DNA of 64,000 nucleotides, taken from the NCBI RefSeq assembly GCF_016135805.1, contig NZ_JADWOX010000012.1, forward strand, positions 1-64,000, read 5' to 3'. Below are positions 41,211 to 49,730 of the stretch, piece by piece; position 1 is the first letter of the stretch, and each line of letters begins with the position of its first letter. Under the pieces are notes generated by a model. It was not told the DNA's origin, ran no database searches, and saw only the letters and a program-made list of their open reading frames with translations. Origin of the DNA: Caulobacter hibisci. GTDB lineage: Bacteria > Pseudomonadota > Alphaproteobacteria > Caulobacterales > Caulobacteraceae. The position numbers were made by a program, and so were the translations under genes.

Positions 41211-43537
41211 GCCTGCTTCGCCCGCGGATCGGCCGCCTCGTCTTCGGCGCCCCAGCGGGTCAGGAACTCGGTCAGGGCCGGCAGGGCCATCGGCTTGGCG
41301 ATGTGATAGCCCTGGGCGATGTCGCAGCCCATGACCTGCAACATGGCCAGGGCTTCGCGGGACTCGACGCCCTCGGCCACGACCTTGAGGCCCAGGCTGT
41401 GGGCCAGGTCGACGGTCGACTTGACCAGCAGGGCGTCCTTGGCCTCGCCGTCCATGCCCATGACGAAGGCCTTGTCGATCTTCAGTTCGTCGGCCGGGAT
41501 CTGCTTCAGATAGGCCAGCGACGACAGGCCCGAGCCGTAGTCGTCGATCGACACCGCGATACCGGCGGCCTTGAACTGCTCCAGCACCTGCAAGGCGACG
41601 GCGGCGTTGCCGACCACCGCGGTCTCGGTGATCTCGAAGCACATGCGGGCCCCGGCTTCCGACACGCGCGCGATGGCCTGGCGGGCGAAGCCGAGATCGT
41701 CGATCAGGCGGCCGGAGATGTTGACCGACATGACGAGGTCGTGGCCGGCGGCGCGCAGGGCCTGCTGGTCGGCGATCGCCTGGTCGATGACATAGTCGGT
41801 GAGGGCGCGGATGTGGCCGGTCTCCTCGGCCATGCCGACGAACAGGTCGGGGCCCAGGAAGCCGCGGGTCGGGTGGATCCAGCGCGCCAGGGCCTCGGCG
41901 CCGGTGATGGCGCCGGTGCGCAGGTCGAGCTTGGGCTGGTGGTTGAGGAACAGGGCGCCGGTGCGCACCGCCTCCAGCATCTCGCTCATCAGGGACAGGT
42001 TGCTGGCCGGATCGCCGTAGGCGGCCTGGTCGAAGGGCGAGGCCTTGCGGCCGGCGTCGCGGGCCTGGTCCAGGGCGATCATCGCCTGCTCGATCAGGCG
42101 GTGCGGGGCGATTTCGCCGTGGCGGCCGGCCGCGAGGCCGTTGCTGACGTGGATGTCCACGAGATCGCCGCCCAGGCGCACGGGGGCCTCCAGGATCGGC
42201 GTCGCCGAGGTCACGATCGCGACCGCCTCTTCGAGGTCGGTGATGCTGGAGACGACGCAGAGGGTCGAGGTGGTCAGGCGGCCGACCATGACGTCGGGAT
42301 TGTGGGCGCGGACCCGCTCGCCGATCTCGACGATCAGTTCGGTGGCCAGGGTGTAGCCGATGGCGCCGCGCACGAAGGTGAAACGGTCCAAACCCAGGGC
42401 GCCGATGATCACCGGCCGGGTCGGATCGGCCGCCATGCGGGCGGCGATCTCGGCTTCCAGGGCGTGGCGGTTGGCCAGGCCCGTCTCGGGGTCGTGCATG
42501 GCCAGGTGGGTGATCCGCGCCTCGCGGTCGCGGATGCCGTGGGCCATGCGGTTGAAGCTGTCGGCCAGGCGGCCGATCTCGTCGCGGGTCTGGACGACGA
42601 CGTGGACCTCGCGGCCCTGCTCCAGCTCCTGGGCGGCGGCGTCGAGCTCGGCGATGGGACGGGCCAGGCCGCGCGACAGCATCCAGCTGGCGACGATCAC
42701 CAGGGCCGCGCCGACCAGGCCGGCCAGGACCACGGCGGCCAGCAGAGGGCGATAGGGCGCCAGGGCCAGGGCCAGGGGATAGCGCAGGACCAGGGACGAG
42801 GCGCCGCCGCCCAGCGTCTTCAGCGGCTTGACCAGAACCAGTTCATCGCCGCCGGGGCCCTGGATGCGGCCGGGGGCGCCGTCGCCTTTCGCGGCGTTGG
42901 CGACAAAGGCGGAGAGGGCGGGGGTCTGGCGCTCGGCGTTCTCCGCTCGCCACTGCTGGCCTTCTCTATTGAAGACGTCGGCGTCGAGACGGATCGACGA
43001 AAGTCGTTCCAGCGCCTGCATCTCGCGGTCGTCGAGGCGGACGCCGAACACGACCCAGCCGGTGAGGGTGGGCGACAGGATCGGGGCCGAGATCAGCTGG
43101 TAGGGCTCGCCGTCGACCATGAACACGCCGCCGGCCCCGTCCTCGGCGTCGAGGGCGGTCCACAGGCGCTCGGCGTCGAGCTTGGAGGGATCCACGCCGG
43201 TCAGCTCGCCGTCGACGTTCATCATCACGGCCAGGTCCAGGCCCATGCGGCCGCGCAGATTGGCCAGGGCCGAGTCGATGGTCGGGGCGTCACGGGTGGC
43301 GACGGCGGCCCGGAAGCCGAAGTCGCGCGACAGAATGTCGGCGCCGTCGCGCAGGCGCTGGGTGCGCAGCGCCCAGACGCGGTCGAACACCCCGCCGGTC
43401 GCCGTCAGTTCCTGGCGCACCGCCTGCTGGGCCGTGCCGGCGATCGTCAGATAGACGGTCACGGCGATCGCCCCCAGCGCCAGGGCGAAGAGCCCGGCGT
43501 AGAGAACGGTCAGCTTGGTCTGCAGGCGGTTGAACAT
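41207..43537 (-). CDS. Membrane-bound EAL phosphodiesterase with degenerate GGDEF domain
   Basis: A 776-residue cyclic-di-GMP enzyme. Order: membrane helix (about 12-34), periplasmic cache-like sensor (35-255), second helix (265-288), HAMP (289-340, ending DEIGRLADSFNRMAHGI), GGDEF-like domain (about 345-500), EAL domain (520-760). The GGDEF signature is replaced by TTSTL in GRLTTSTLCVV, so no cyclase activity is expected. The EAL site is complete: EAL (548-550), MSVNIS, FEITE, IDDYG, LKIDK, EGVES, QGY. It should hydrolyse c-di-GMP in response to an envelope signal. It starts six bases after the cupredoxin gene, pointing to a joint function. Confidence 0.9.
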   Translation of the reverse strand: MFNRLQTKLTVLYAGLFALALGAIAVTVYLTIAGTAQQAVRQELTATGGVFDRVWALRTQRLRDGADILSRDFGFRAAVATRDAPTIDSALANLRGRMGLDLAVMMNVDGELTGVDPSKLDAERLWTALDAEDGAGGVFMVDGEPYQLISAPILSPTLTGWVVFGVRLDDREMQALERLSSIRLDADVFNREGQQWRAENAERQTPALSAFVANAAKGDGAPGRIQGPGGDELVLVKPLKTLGGGASSLVLRYPLALALAPYRPLLAAVVLAGLVGAALVIVASWMLSRGLARPIAELDAAAQELEQGREVHVVVQTRDEIGRLADSFNRMAHGIRDREARITHLAMHDPETGLANRHALEAEIAARMAADPTRPVIIGALGLDRFTFVRGAIGYTLATELIVEIGERVRAHNPDVMVGRLTTSTLCVVSSITDLEEAVAIVTSATPILEAPVRLGGDLVDIHVSNGLAAGRHGEIAPHRLIEQAMIALDQARDAGRKASPFDQAAYGDPASNLSLMSEMLEAVRTGALFLNHQPKLDLRTGAITGAEALARWIHPTRGFLGPDLFVGMAEETGHIRALTDYVIDQAIADQQALRAAGHDLVMSVNISGRLIDDLGFARQAIARVSEAGARMCFEITETAVVGNAAVALQVLEQFKAAGIAVSIDDYGSGLSSLAYLKQIPADELKIDKAFVMGMDGEAKDALLVKSTVDLAHSLGLKVVAEGVESREALAMLQVMGCDIAQGYHIAKPMALPALTEFLTRWGAEDEAADPRAKQA

Positions 43538-43543
43538 GGGAGC

Positions 43544-44185
43544 CTAGTGGGTCATCGCCGGGGCGCGCAGGTCGATGGCGACGTCCTGGGCGACTGCGCC
43601 CTTCAGCGCGGCCAGCGGCAGGGTCTTCTCGTTCTTGGGCGCGCGTAGATAGGGGTGCCAGACCTTGACCACGACGGCGCCGTCGGGCGCGCCGCGGATC
43701 ACCGCCTTGCCCGAGGCGTCGCTCTTGGCGGCGTATTGGGTGTCGACCACCTTGATGAAGCCGACCATCTGATCGTGGATGTTGCAGCCGATCGCGGCCA
43801 CGCCGACGGCGGGCATGCGCACGGTGCGGTTTTCCTCGCGGCCGTAGAGCTTCAGCTCGAACTTGTTGCCGGCCGAGAACGAATAGACGTGGTGGCGGAC
43901 CTTATCGAGGTTGGGGAACGAGACCTCGGCGCCGGCCGGCGCGATCAGCACGAAGGGCGTGAACTGGATGTTCTGCTGGGCGACGCGATAGGGCCAGTCG
44001 AACTTGATGGGACCCTTGGTCGGCTGGCCGCCGGGATAGACCGTGACCACGGCGTCGGGCACGGGTTTGCCGTCGGAGCCGCGCACGGTGAGCGTGAGGT
44101 CTGCTGCTTTTGCGTGTCCTGAAAATAGCGCAACCGAAAATAGTGTTGCGGCCAAGCTTGCCGGAAGTTTGGCGGTCTTTCGCAT
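43544..44185 (-). CDS. Exported cupredoxin-like (methylamine utilization-type) protein
   Basis: A 213-residue periplasmic protein. The ATG at 44185 after GGGGGAAGAC gives the signal peptide MRKTAKLPASLAATLFSVAL with cleavage after GHAKA. A plastocyanin-like domain follows. Possible copper ligands are the histidines in KVRHHVYSF and the C/H/M set in IGCNIHDQM, in the order H...C..H..M typical of type 1 copper sites. The C-terminal part (DASGKAVIRGAPDGAV) resembles a carboxypeptidase-regulatory-like beta fold. It may carry electrons or sense redox state or copper for the EAL protein encoded next to it. Confidence 0.85.
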   Translation of the reverse strand: MRKTAKLPASLAATLFSVALFSGHAKAADLTLTVRGSDGKPVPDAVVTVYPGGQPTKGPIKFDWPYRVAQQNIQFTPFVLIAPAGAEVSFPNLDKVRHHVYSFSAGNKFELKLYGREENRTVRMPAVGVAAIGCNIHDQMVGFIKVVDTQYAAKSDASGKAVIRGAPDGAVVVKVWHPYLRAPKNEKTLPLAALKGAVAQDVAIDLRAPAMTH

Positions 44186-44311
44186 GTCTTCCCCCAAGCC
44201 GATGGACAAATTGTCGCAGCGTTGAAGTCTAAGCTTAGGCGAGATGTTCTAACGATTGCGTAAAGTCTTGCGCGTAGCGTCGCTGTCGCTGGAAACCGGG
44301 GATGTAACGCG
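44186..44311. promoter_or_regulatory. Bidirectional promoter region between the cupredoxin and DUF3034 genes
   Basis: These 126 bp must serve both divergent operons. The region holds the perfect palindrome CTAAGCTTAG (44229-44238) and is AT-richer than its surroundings. No recognised operator was identified. Confidence 0.45.
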
Positions 44312-45208
44312 ATGAAGACGGCGGCGACGGTTCTGGCGGGCGCGGGATGCGCTTTGGTCATGGCAGGCGGGGCCATGATGGCCGGATCGGCCGGCGCGGC
44401 CGAGCTGGAGTCCGGCGGCAAGCTGCTGCTGACGGGCGGCGTCAGCGCGCTCGAAGGCAGCGCCGGCGGCGGTCTGTCGACCTGGGCGGTGATCGCCGGC
44501 AACGAGACCTCGCGCGGCGTCGGCGGCAAGGTCCACGCCACCTATGTCGACGTCTCCGACTACAAGCTGCGGGCCTATGGCGGGGCCGTGGGCCTGTTCG
44601 ACCGGGTCGAGCTGTCGGCCGCGCGCCAGGAATTCGACACCGGCGCCACGGGCGCCAAGCTGGGTCTGGGCAAGGGCTTCACCTTCAAGCAGGACATCGT
44701 CGGCGTGAAGGTTCGCGTGCTGGGCGACGCGGTCTATGACCAGGACACCTGGATCCCGCAGGTCGCGGTCGGCGCCCAGTGGAAGAAGAACGACCAGGGC
44801 GCCATCGTCCGCGCGGTCGGGGGCAAGGACGACAGCGGCGTCGACTACTACGCCGCGGCCACCAAGCTGCTGCTCGACAAGAGCCTGGTCCTCAATGGCA
44901 CGGTGCGCCTGACCAAGGCCAACCAGACCGGCCTGCTGGGCTTTGGCGGCGACAGGAACGACGACTACAAGGCCCAGTTCGAGGGCTCGGCCGGCTGGCT
45001 GGTCAGCAAGCGCCTGGCGCTGGGGGCCGAGTACCGCACCAAGCCCAGCAACCTCGGCTTCGCCAAGGAGGACGACTGGATGGACCTGTTCGCCGCCTAT
45101 GCGGTCAACAAGACCGTCTCGGTGACGCTCGCCTATGTCGACCTCGGCGACATCGCCACCTTCAAGGACCAGCGCGGGCTCTATGTCTCGCTGCAGGCCG
45201 GCTTTTAG
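44312..45208 (+). CDS. DUF3034 family outer-membrane-like protein
   Basis: A 298-residue exported protein. The signal peptide (hydrophobic core ALVMAGGAMMAGSAGA) is followed by ELESGGKLLLTGGVSALEGSAGG and about a dozen amphipathic strands such as VHATYVDVSDYKLRAYGG, YAAATKLLLDKSLVLNGTVR and RALALGAEYR-like segments. It ends in aromatic GLYVSLQAGF. That is the pattern of a small beta-barrel and matches DUF3034. The function is unknown. The globin gene follows 12 bases after its stop. The divergent partner is the cupredoxin/EAL operon. Confidence 0.85.
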   Translation: MKTAATVLAGAGCALVMAGGAMMAGSAGAAELESGGKLLLTGGVSALEGSAGGGLSTWAVIAGNETSRGVGGKVHATYVDVSDYKLRAYGGAVGLFDRVELSAARQEFDTGATGAKLGLGKGFTFKQDIVGVKVRVLGDAVYDQDTWIPQVAVGAQWKKNDQGAIVRAVGGKDDSGVDYYAAATKLLLDKSLVLNGTVRLTKANQTGLLGFGGDRNDDYKAQFEGSAGWLVSKRLALGAEYRTKPSNLGFAKEDDWMDLFAAYAVNKTVSVTLAYVDLGDIATFKDQRGLYVSLQAGF

Positions 45209-45220
45209 GAGCGCAAGCAG

Positions 45221-45733
45221 ATGATCCGTCACAACGCCCTCCGCTCGGCCCTGGCCGCTGGTTTCGCCCTGAGCCTCTCGGGCCTCGCCCAGGCCCAGGA
45301 CGTTCCGCCCGGCGAGCAGCCGGTGGATCCCTACGTCCAGTCCAACGCCAACGCCGGGGCGACGCCCCTGGCCGACAAGGCGACCTTCGAGGCCTTCCAT
45401 GGCAAGGCGGGCCTGGCCCGGATCGCCAGCGATCTCGTGGACCGCAACCTCGCCGACCCGCGCATCAAGGACATCTTCGCCACCGCCGACACCGTGCGCC
45501 TGAAGCGGACCCTGACCGAGCAGTTCTGCTACGTGCTGGGCGGCGGCTGCGACTACACCGGCAAGGACATGACGCAGGCTCACAAGGACCAGGGGATCAC
45601 CGGCCGCGACTTCAACGCCCTGGTCGAGAACCTGCAGTGGGCGATGGACAAGGAAGGCGTGCCCTTCGCCGCCCAGAACAAGCTCCTGGCCAAGCTGGCC
45701 CCGATGGCGCGCCAGACGATCGAGCGGAAGTAG
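45221..45733 (+). CDS. Exported group 1 truncated haemoglobin
   Basis: A 170-residue protein with a signal peptide (ALAAGFALSLSGLAQA, cut before QDVPP) and a truncated globin domain from about residue 50. Family marks are GLARIASDLVDRNLADPRI, FCYVLGGGCDYTGKDM and AHKDQGITGRDFNALVENL, where the histidine is the expected proximal haem ligand. Two cysteines flank the GGG turn. A periplasmic globin could bind O2 or NO or carry out peroxidase chemistry. It is coupled to the DUF3034 gene. Confidence 0.88.
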   Translation: MIRHNALRSALAAGFALSLSGLAQAQDVPPGEQPVDPYVQSNANAGATPLADKATFEAFHGKAGLARIASDLVDRNLADPRIKDIFATADTVRLKRTLTEQFCYVLGGGCDYTGKDMTQAHKDQGITGRDFNALVENLQWAMDKEGVPFAAQNKLLAKLAPMARQTIERK

Positions 45734-45737
45734 GTTT

Positions 45738-45867
45738 TCCTTCTCCCCTTGTGGGAGAAGGTGGCGGCGAAGCCGTCGTATGAGGGGTCTCCCAGACCCT
45801 TCAATCTCCGCATCGGGTCGTGCCGTGGTCGCGGCCCAGACCTCGGCAGGACGGTCGAGGTCTGGGC
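45738..45867. repeat. Half copy of the composite repeat plus a 12-bp inverted repeat
   Basis: CCTTCTCCCCTTGTGGGAGAAGG with GGCGGCGAAGCCG and ATGAGGGGTCTCCCAGACC (45738-45797) copies the left half of the element at 17617. Then GCCCAGACCTCG (45834-45845) and CGAGGTCTGGGC (45856-45867) form a perfect stem with a ten-base loop. The stretch lies between the convergent globin and lipoprotein genes. The remaining 120 bp up to 45990 hold no gene. Confidence 0.6.
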
Positions 45868-45990
45868 GGTCGCGGGCATGGACCCTCGCCACAAGGGCGA
45901 GGGAGGCGAAGTTTTATTTAGAGGGATGGAATCGCGGGCGGCATCATCCCTCAAGGTCGCTTTCCCCCAACGGGAAAGGAGCCGAAGCTC

Positions 45991-46638
45991 TCACTCCGCA
46001 GGCAGGCCCGCCCCAGCCGCGTTGATCCAGCCGACGATGTCGCCGATCACCTTGGCGTTGGCCTGGTCGAAGGCCGCGACGATGGCGCCGACGCGGTTGT
46101 CTGCGGCCCTGACCTTGGCTTCGAACACCTGGTCGCCGACCAGAGCGCGGTCGCCGGTGCGGCTGAGCACGCCGCGCACCTGGACCACGACTTCCGGCGC
46201 GGCCTTGGGATCGCCGCCGTAGGTCGCCTCGAAGGTTCGCACCTCCAGCCGCAGCACCATCTGGGCCTTGGCGACCTCGCCGCGGCCGATCAGGCGGGCG
46301 CGGCCCGGGTCGCCGTCGAAGGCCCGCGACAGGGCTTCGTCGAACTGCACGCTGGCCGGAGCGATCCAGCGGGCGCCGGCGACATAGGCCGCCTCGCCGC
46401 CGGGGCTGGTGGTCAGGATGCGGTCGCCGGCCGCCGGCCGGGTGAACACCGTCGGGGCCTTGAGCACGCCGAACAGCGCGCCGGGCGGGCCCTTGCTGGC
46501 CGTCGGGGCCGTGGTTCCAAAGCGGTACATGCCCGACGGCTTGGCCTTGGGGAACACGCTGATGCAGGCCGACAGGATGAGCGCCAGGCCGAGCGCCGCG
46601 GCGCCGGCGACCAGGGTCTTGATCCGGGATGCGGTCAC
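45991..46638 (-). CDS. ABC-type transport auxiliary lipoprotein (MCE-associated)
   Basis: A 215-residue lipoprotein. The signal peptide ends in the lipobox ALILSAC, the cysteine becoming the lipidated N-terminus. The mature part has YVAGARWIAPASVQFDEAL and LRLEVRTFEATYGG, typical of the PqiC/ABC-transport auxiliary family attached to MCE systems. GTG 46638 overlaps the MCE gene stop (GTGA). It is the last gene of the mla-like operon and likely joins the MCE protein to the outer membrane. Confidence 0.87.
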   Translation of the reverse strand: MTASRIKTLVAGAAALGLALILSACISVFPKAKPSGMYRFGTTAPTASKGPPGALFGVLKAPTVFTRPAAGDRILTTSPGGEAAYVAGARWIAPASVQFDEALSRAFDGDPGRARLIGRGEVAKAQMVLRLEVRTFEATYGGDPKAAPEVVVQVRGVLSRTGDRALVGDQVFEAKVRAADNRVGAIVAAFDQANAKVIGDIVGWINAAGAGLPAE

Positions 46639-47573
46639 GGCTTGATCTCCACTTCCTTGGCCGGGGCCTTGCCCACCAGGCCGCGCGGGTTCTGCTCCAC
46701 CTCGCCGACCAGGCGGTCGAGCGACTCGGCGGCCGATTGCAGGGTGACGATGGCCGACGACAGTTGCGGCAGGCCGGTCGAGGCGAAGTCGCTGGTCGGG
46801 CCTTCCAGGCGGCCGACCATGCCGCGCACGTCCTTGGCGGCGGCCTTGATCTCGTCGGCGGCCGCGCCGAGGTCCTTGATCGCCTTGCGGCCGTCGCCGT
46901 CGACCACACCTTGCGTCGAGCGAGACAGGTTGGCGATCTCCTGCGACGTGGCGTCGATGCTTTGCAGAGCCTTCTGGGCGTCGGCGATGATTTCCTTGCG
47001 CTCGCGCAGTTCGGCGGTGACCGACTGGATGTCGGAAATGCCGGCGCTGAAGGTCTTGATGTTGCGGTCCGACAGCACGCGGTTGACGCGGTCCAGCGCC
47101 TCGATGGTGCGGCTGAGCACCGTGCCGCCGCCTTCCAGCAGGTCGGACAGGGCGCTGCGCTGGCTGCGGATGATCGGCACCTCGCCGTTCTTCACCGTCT
47201 CCTTGAGCAGCGGCTTGGTCGAGGTGCCGGCGGTCAGCTGGATGTAGTTCACCCCGGTGATGCCTTGCGGCTCGAGGGTGGCGTAGGTGTCGACGCGCAC
47301 CGGCACGTCCGAGGTCAGGCGGGTGCGGGCGATGACGCGGTTTGGATCGCTCTTGTCGAGCTCGATCTTGGTGACCTCGCCGACCTTGATGCCGTTGAAG
47401 TGCACCTCGCCGCCTTCCGACAGGCCGCGCACCGCCCCGACGAACAGCACGTCGTAGAGGTCGTAGTCCTTGTTGAACTGCAGCTTGGCCAGCCAGACGA
47501 CGAACACCACCAGGCCCATGAACAGGACCAGGCAGGCCGCCCCCACCAGGGCGTAGTTGGCGTTTCTTTCCAT
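46635..47573 (-). CDS. MlaD-like MCE domain protein
   Basis: A 312-residue periplasmic lipid-binding subunit anchored by one N-terminal helix (YALVGAACLVLFMGLVVFVV). The MCE domain (about 38-118) has YDVLFVGAVRGLSEGGEV, FNGIKVGEV, and ATLEPQGITGVNYIQL. A long helical, coiled-coil-like C-terminal part follows (about 150-300), which in larger MCE proteins forms a channel or needle. Its start shares a base with the ATPase stop. It shuttles phospholipids between membranes by family. Confidence 0.9.
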   Translation of the reverse strand: MERNANYALVGAACLVLFMGLVVFVVWLAKLQFNKDYDLYDVLFVGAVRGLSEGGEVHFNGIKVGEVTKIELDKSDPNRVIARTRLTSDVPVRVDTYATLEPQGITGVNYIQLTAGTSTKPLLKETVKNGEVPIIRSQRSALSDLLEGGGTVLSRTIEALDRVNRVLSDRNIKTFSAGISDIQSVTAELRERKEIIADAQKALQSIDATSQEIANLSRSTQGVVDGDGRKAIKDLGAAADEIKAAAKDVRGMVGRLEGPTSDFASTGLPQLSSAIVTLQSAAESLDRLVGEVEQNPRGLVGKAPAKEVEIKP

Positions 47574-48400
47574 CAGCGGCTCCTCGCCGTAGCACCTTTC
47601 CCGGCCGCCGCGCGTCCGCGCGGGCCCAGGAAGTATTCCTTGATCCAGGGATGATCGGAGTGTTCGAGCTCCTCGACCGGGGCCTGGGCGATCACCTGCT
47701 TGTCGGCCAGCACGGCGACGCGGTCGGTGATGGCGTAGAGGCTGTCGAGGTCGTGGGTGATCATGAACACGGTCAGGTCGAGGCTGTCGGACAGGTCCTT
47801 GATCAGTTCGTCGAAGGCCGCCGCGCCGATCGGGTCGAGGCCGGCGGTGGGTTCGTCGAGGAACAGCAGCTCGGGGTCCAGGGCCAGGGCCCGGGCCAGG
47901 CCGGCGCGCTTGCGCATGCCGCCCGACAGCTCGGCCGGCTTCAGCGACCCGGCGCGGGGCGGCAGGCCGGTGAGGGCGATCTTCAGGTCGGCCAGTTCCA
48001 GGATCTCGCTCTTGGGCAGGCGGGTGTGCTCGAACAGGGGCGCGGCGACGTTCTCGCGCACGGTCAGGTTCGAGAACAGCGCGCCCTGCTGGAAGAGCAC
48101 GCCCCAGCGCCGCTCCAGCGCGGTCCACTTGCGGCGCGAGGCTTCCTGCATGTCCTGGCCGAACAGGCGGATGACGCCGCCGTCGGGGATCTTCAGGCCG
48201 ATGATGCTGTTGAGCAGCACCGACTTCCCGGTGCCGGAACCGCCGACCACGCCCAGCACCTCGCCGCGCTTGACGGTGAGGTCGAGCTTGTCGTGCACGA
48301 CATTGTCGCCGAAGCACGAGACCAGGCCGTCGACCTCGATCGGCGGCGGCGCGGACGCCGGGGCGTCGGTCTTTTCCGGAGCGGTCGCGGCGGCGGTCAT
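47573..48400 (-). CDS. MlaF-like ABC transporter ATP-binding protein
   Basis: The 275-residue ATPase of the MCE transporter. Walker A is GGSGTGKS, the Q-loop region is GVLFQQGALFSNLTV, the signature is LSGGMRKRAGLARAL, Walker B is LLFLDEPTAGLDPI, and the switch is MITHDLD. FQQGALF and the KRAGLAR version of the signature region mark the MlaF branch. It overlaps mlaE by four bases. Confidence 0.92.
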   Translation of the reverse strand: MTAAATAPEKTDAPASAPPPIEVDGLVSCFGDNVVHDKLDLTVKRGEVLGVVGGSGTGKSVLLNSIIGLKIPDGGVIRLFGQDMQEASRRKWTALERRWGVLFQQGALFSNLTVRENVAAPLFEHTRLPKSEILELADLKIALTGLPPRAGSLKPAELSGGMRKRAGLARALALDPELLFLDEPTAGLDPIGAAAFDELIKDLSDSLDLTVFMITHDLDSLYAITDRVAVLADKQVIAQAPVEELEHSDHPWIKEYFLGPRGRAAAGKGATARSR

Positions 48401-49512
48401 ACTTCCAGCTCCATGTAGAGCAGGGCGAAGATCGCATCGATCAGGATGATGGCGAAGATCGCGTGCACGACGGCGGCGGTGACGCGGCGGCCAAGGGATT
48501 CGACGTCGTTGCCGACCTCCATGCCCTGGCGGCAGCCGATGGCGGCGATGACCATGGCCATGACCGGGGCCTTGGACATGCCGATCCAGAAGTGGGTGGC
48601 CCCGACATAGTCGGTCATCCGCTGAAGGAAGAAGCTGGGCGACAGGTCCAGCACCACCCAGACCACGACCATGCCGCCGGCGAGGCCCGCCAGGGTGGCC
48701 ACGAAGGTCAGCAGCGGGATGGTCAGAAGCAGGGCCGCGAAGCGCGGCAGCACCAGGGCCTCGTAGGGATCGACGCCGATCACCTGCATGGCGTCGATCT
48801 CCTGGTTCATCTTCATCGAGCCGATCTCGGCCGCGAAGCTGGAGGCCGAGCGGCCGGCCAGCAGGATGGCGGTGATCAGGATGTTGAACTCGCGCAGCAC
48901 CGACACGCCGATCAGCTCGACGCTGAACACCTGGGCGCCGAAATCGGTCAGCAGGTTGGCGCCCAGCAAGGCGACAACCGCGCCGATGAAGAAGGTGGTG
49001 GTGGCCACGATCGGCATGGCGTCCAGGCCCGCGCGCTCGGCCAGGGAGATGATCGGCGCCCAGCGGATCTTGCGCGGATTGACCAGGCAGCGGCCCAGGG
49101 CCGTCAGCAGGTGGCCCAGGAAGACCAGAGTGCCGTAGCCGTCGTGCAGCAGATCGAACAGGCCGCGGCCGATGCGGTCGAGCAGGGCGACGAAGCCGTG
49201 CAGGCGTACGTCGGGCTGGGGCTCGGCCTGGATAGCGTCGCCGACCAGCTCCAGCAGGCGCAGGGTCTGCTTGCGGGCCTTGATCTGTCCGGCCGAGACC
49301 CGGCCGTCGGCGGCGCGGATGATGGCGTAGGCGCCGGCCGTGTCGCAGCGGTTCATGCCGGTCAGGTCGAGGTCGTAGTCGGCCGAATCCTTCATGGCCT
49401 CGGCCAGCCGAAGACCCGCGTCGGCCATGCCGCGCGCCGTCCAGTCCCCGGACAGGATCACGGCCTTGCCGCCGTCCTTGTCTTCCAGGGAAAATTCCGC
49501 CGGCACGCTCAT
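48397..49512 (-). CDS. MlaE-like permease with N-terminal STAS-like domain
   Basis: A 371-residue membrane subunit. Residues 1-95 form a soluble STAS/MlaB-like domain (VILSGDWTARGMA, YDLDLTGMNRCDTAGAYAII), here fused to the permease. Residues 110-371 are the MlaE domain with five helices and family landmarks RCLVNPRKIRWAPII, FFIGAVVALLGA, AGRSASSFAAEIGSMKMNQEIDAM and LPRFAALLLTIPLL. First gene of the four-gene operon. Fusion removes the need for a separate MlaB, and no mlaB gene is present. Confidence 0.9.
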   Translation of the reverse strand: MSVPAEFSLEDKDGGKAVILSGDWTARGMADAGLRLAEAMKDSADYDLDLTGMNRCDTAGAYAIIRAADGRVSAGQIKARKQTLRLLELVGDAIQAEPQPDVRLHGFVALLDRIGRGLFDLLHDGYGTLVFLGHLLTALGRCLVNPRKIRWAPIISLAERAGLDAMPIVATTTFFIGAVVALLGANLLTDFGAQVFSVELIGVSVLREFNILITAILLAGRSASSFAAEIGSMKMNQEIDAMQVIGVDPYEALVLPRFAALLLTIPLLTFVATLAGLAGGMVVVWVVLDLSPSFFLQRMTDYVGATHFWIGMSKAPVMAMVIAAIGCRQGMEVGNDVESLGRRVTAAVVHAIFAIILIDAIFALLYMELEV

Positions 49513-49730
49513 GAACTACGCTGACCCCTCATGTTGCCGCCCCAGCCTAGCGGGACTGCGCCGCCGGCTCAAACGCGTCAAGGCGCAGCTTGTTGCGTCG
49601 AGATCGTGGCATGGCGCCGAAAGGCGATCTTGCAGGTTTATGCGGCGCCGCCGCAATGACGCCGTCAAACGGCGGTAATCCAACGCCTGGTTCGTAGCGC
49701 CATCCGGGCGCGCGGCATAGAAGGGGCCGC

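Noticed and set aside
41303..43648. 781-codon plus-strand frame
   Set aside because: Antisense shadow of the EAL phosphodiesterase gene; no domains and skewed Gly/Ala/Arg/Gln content.
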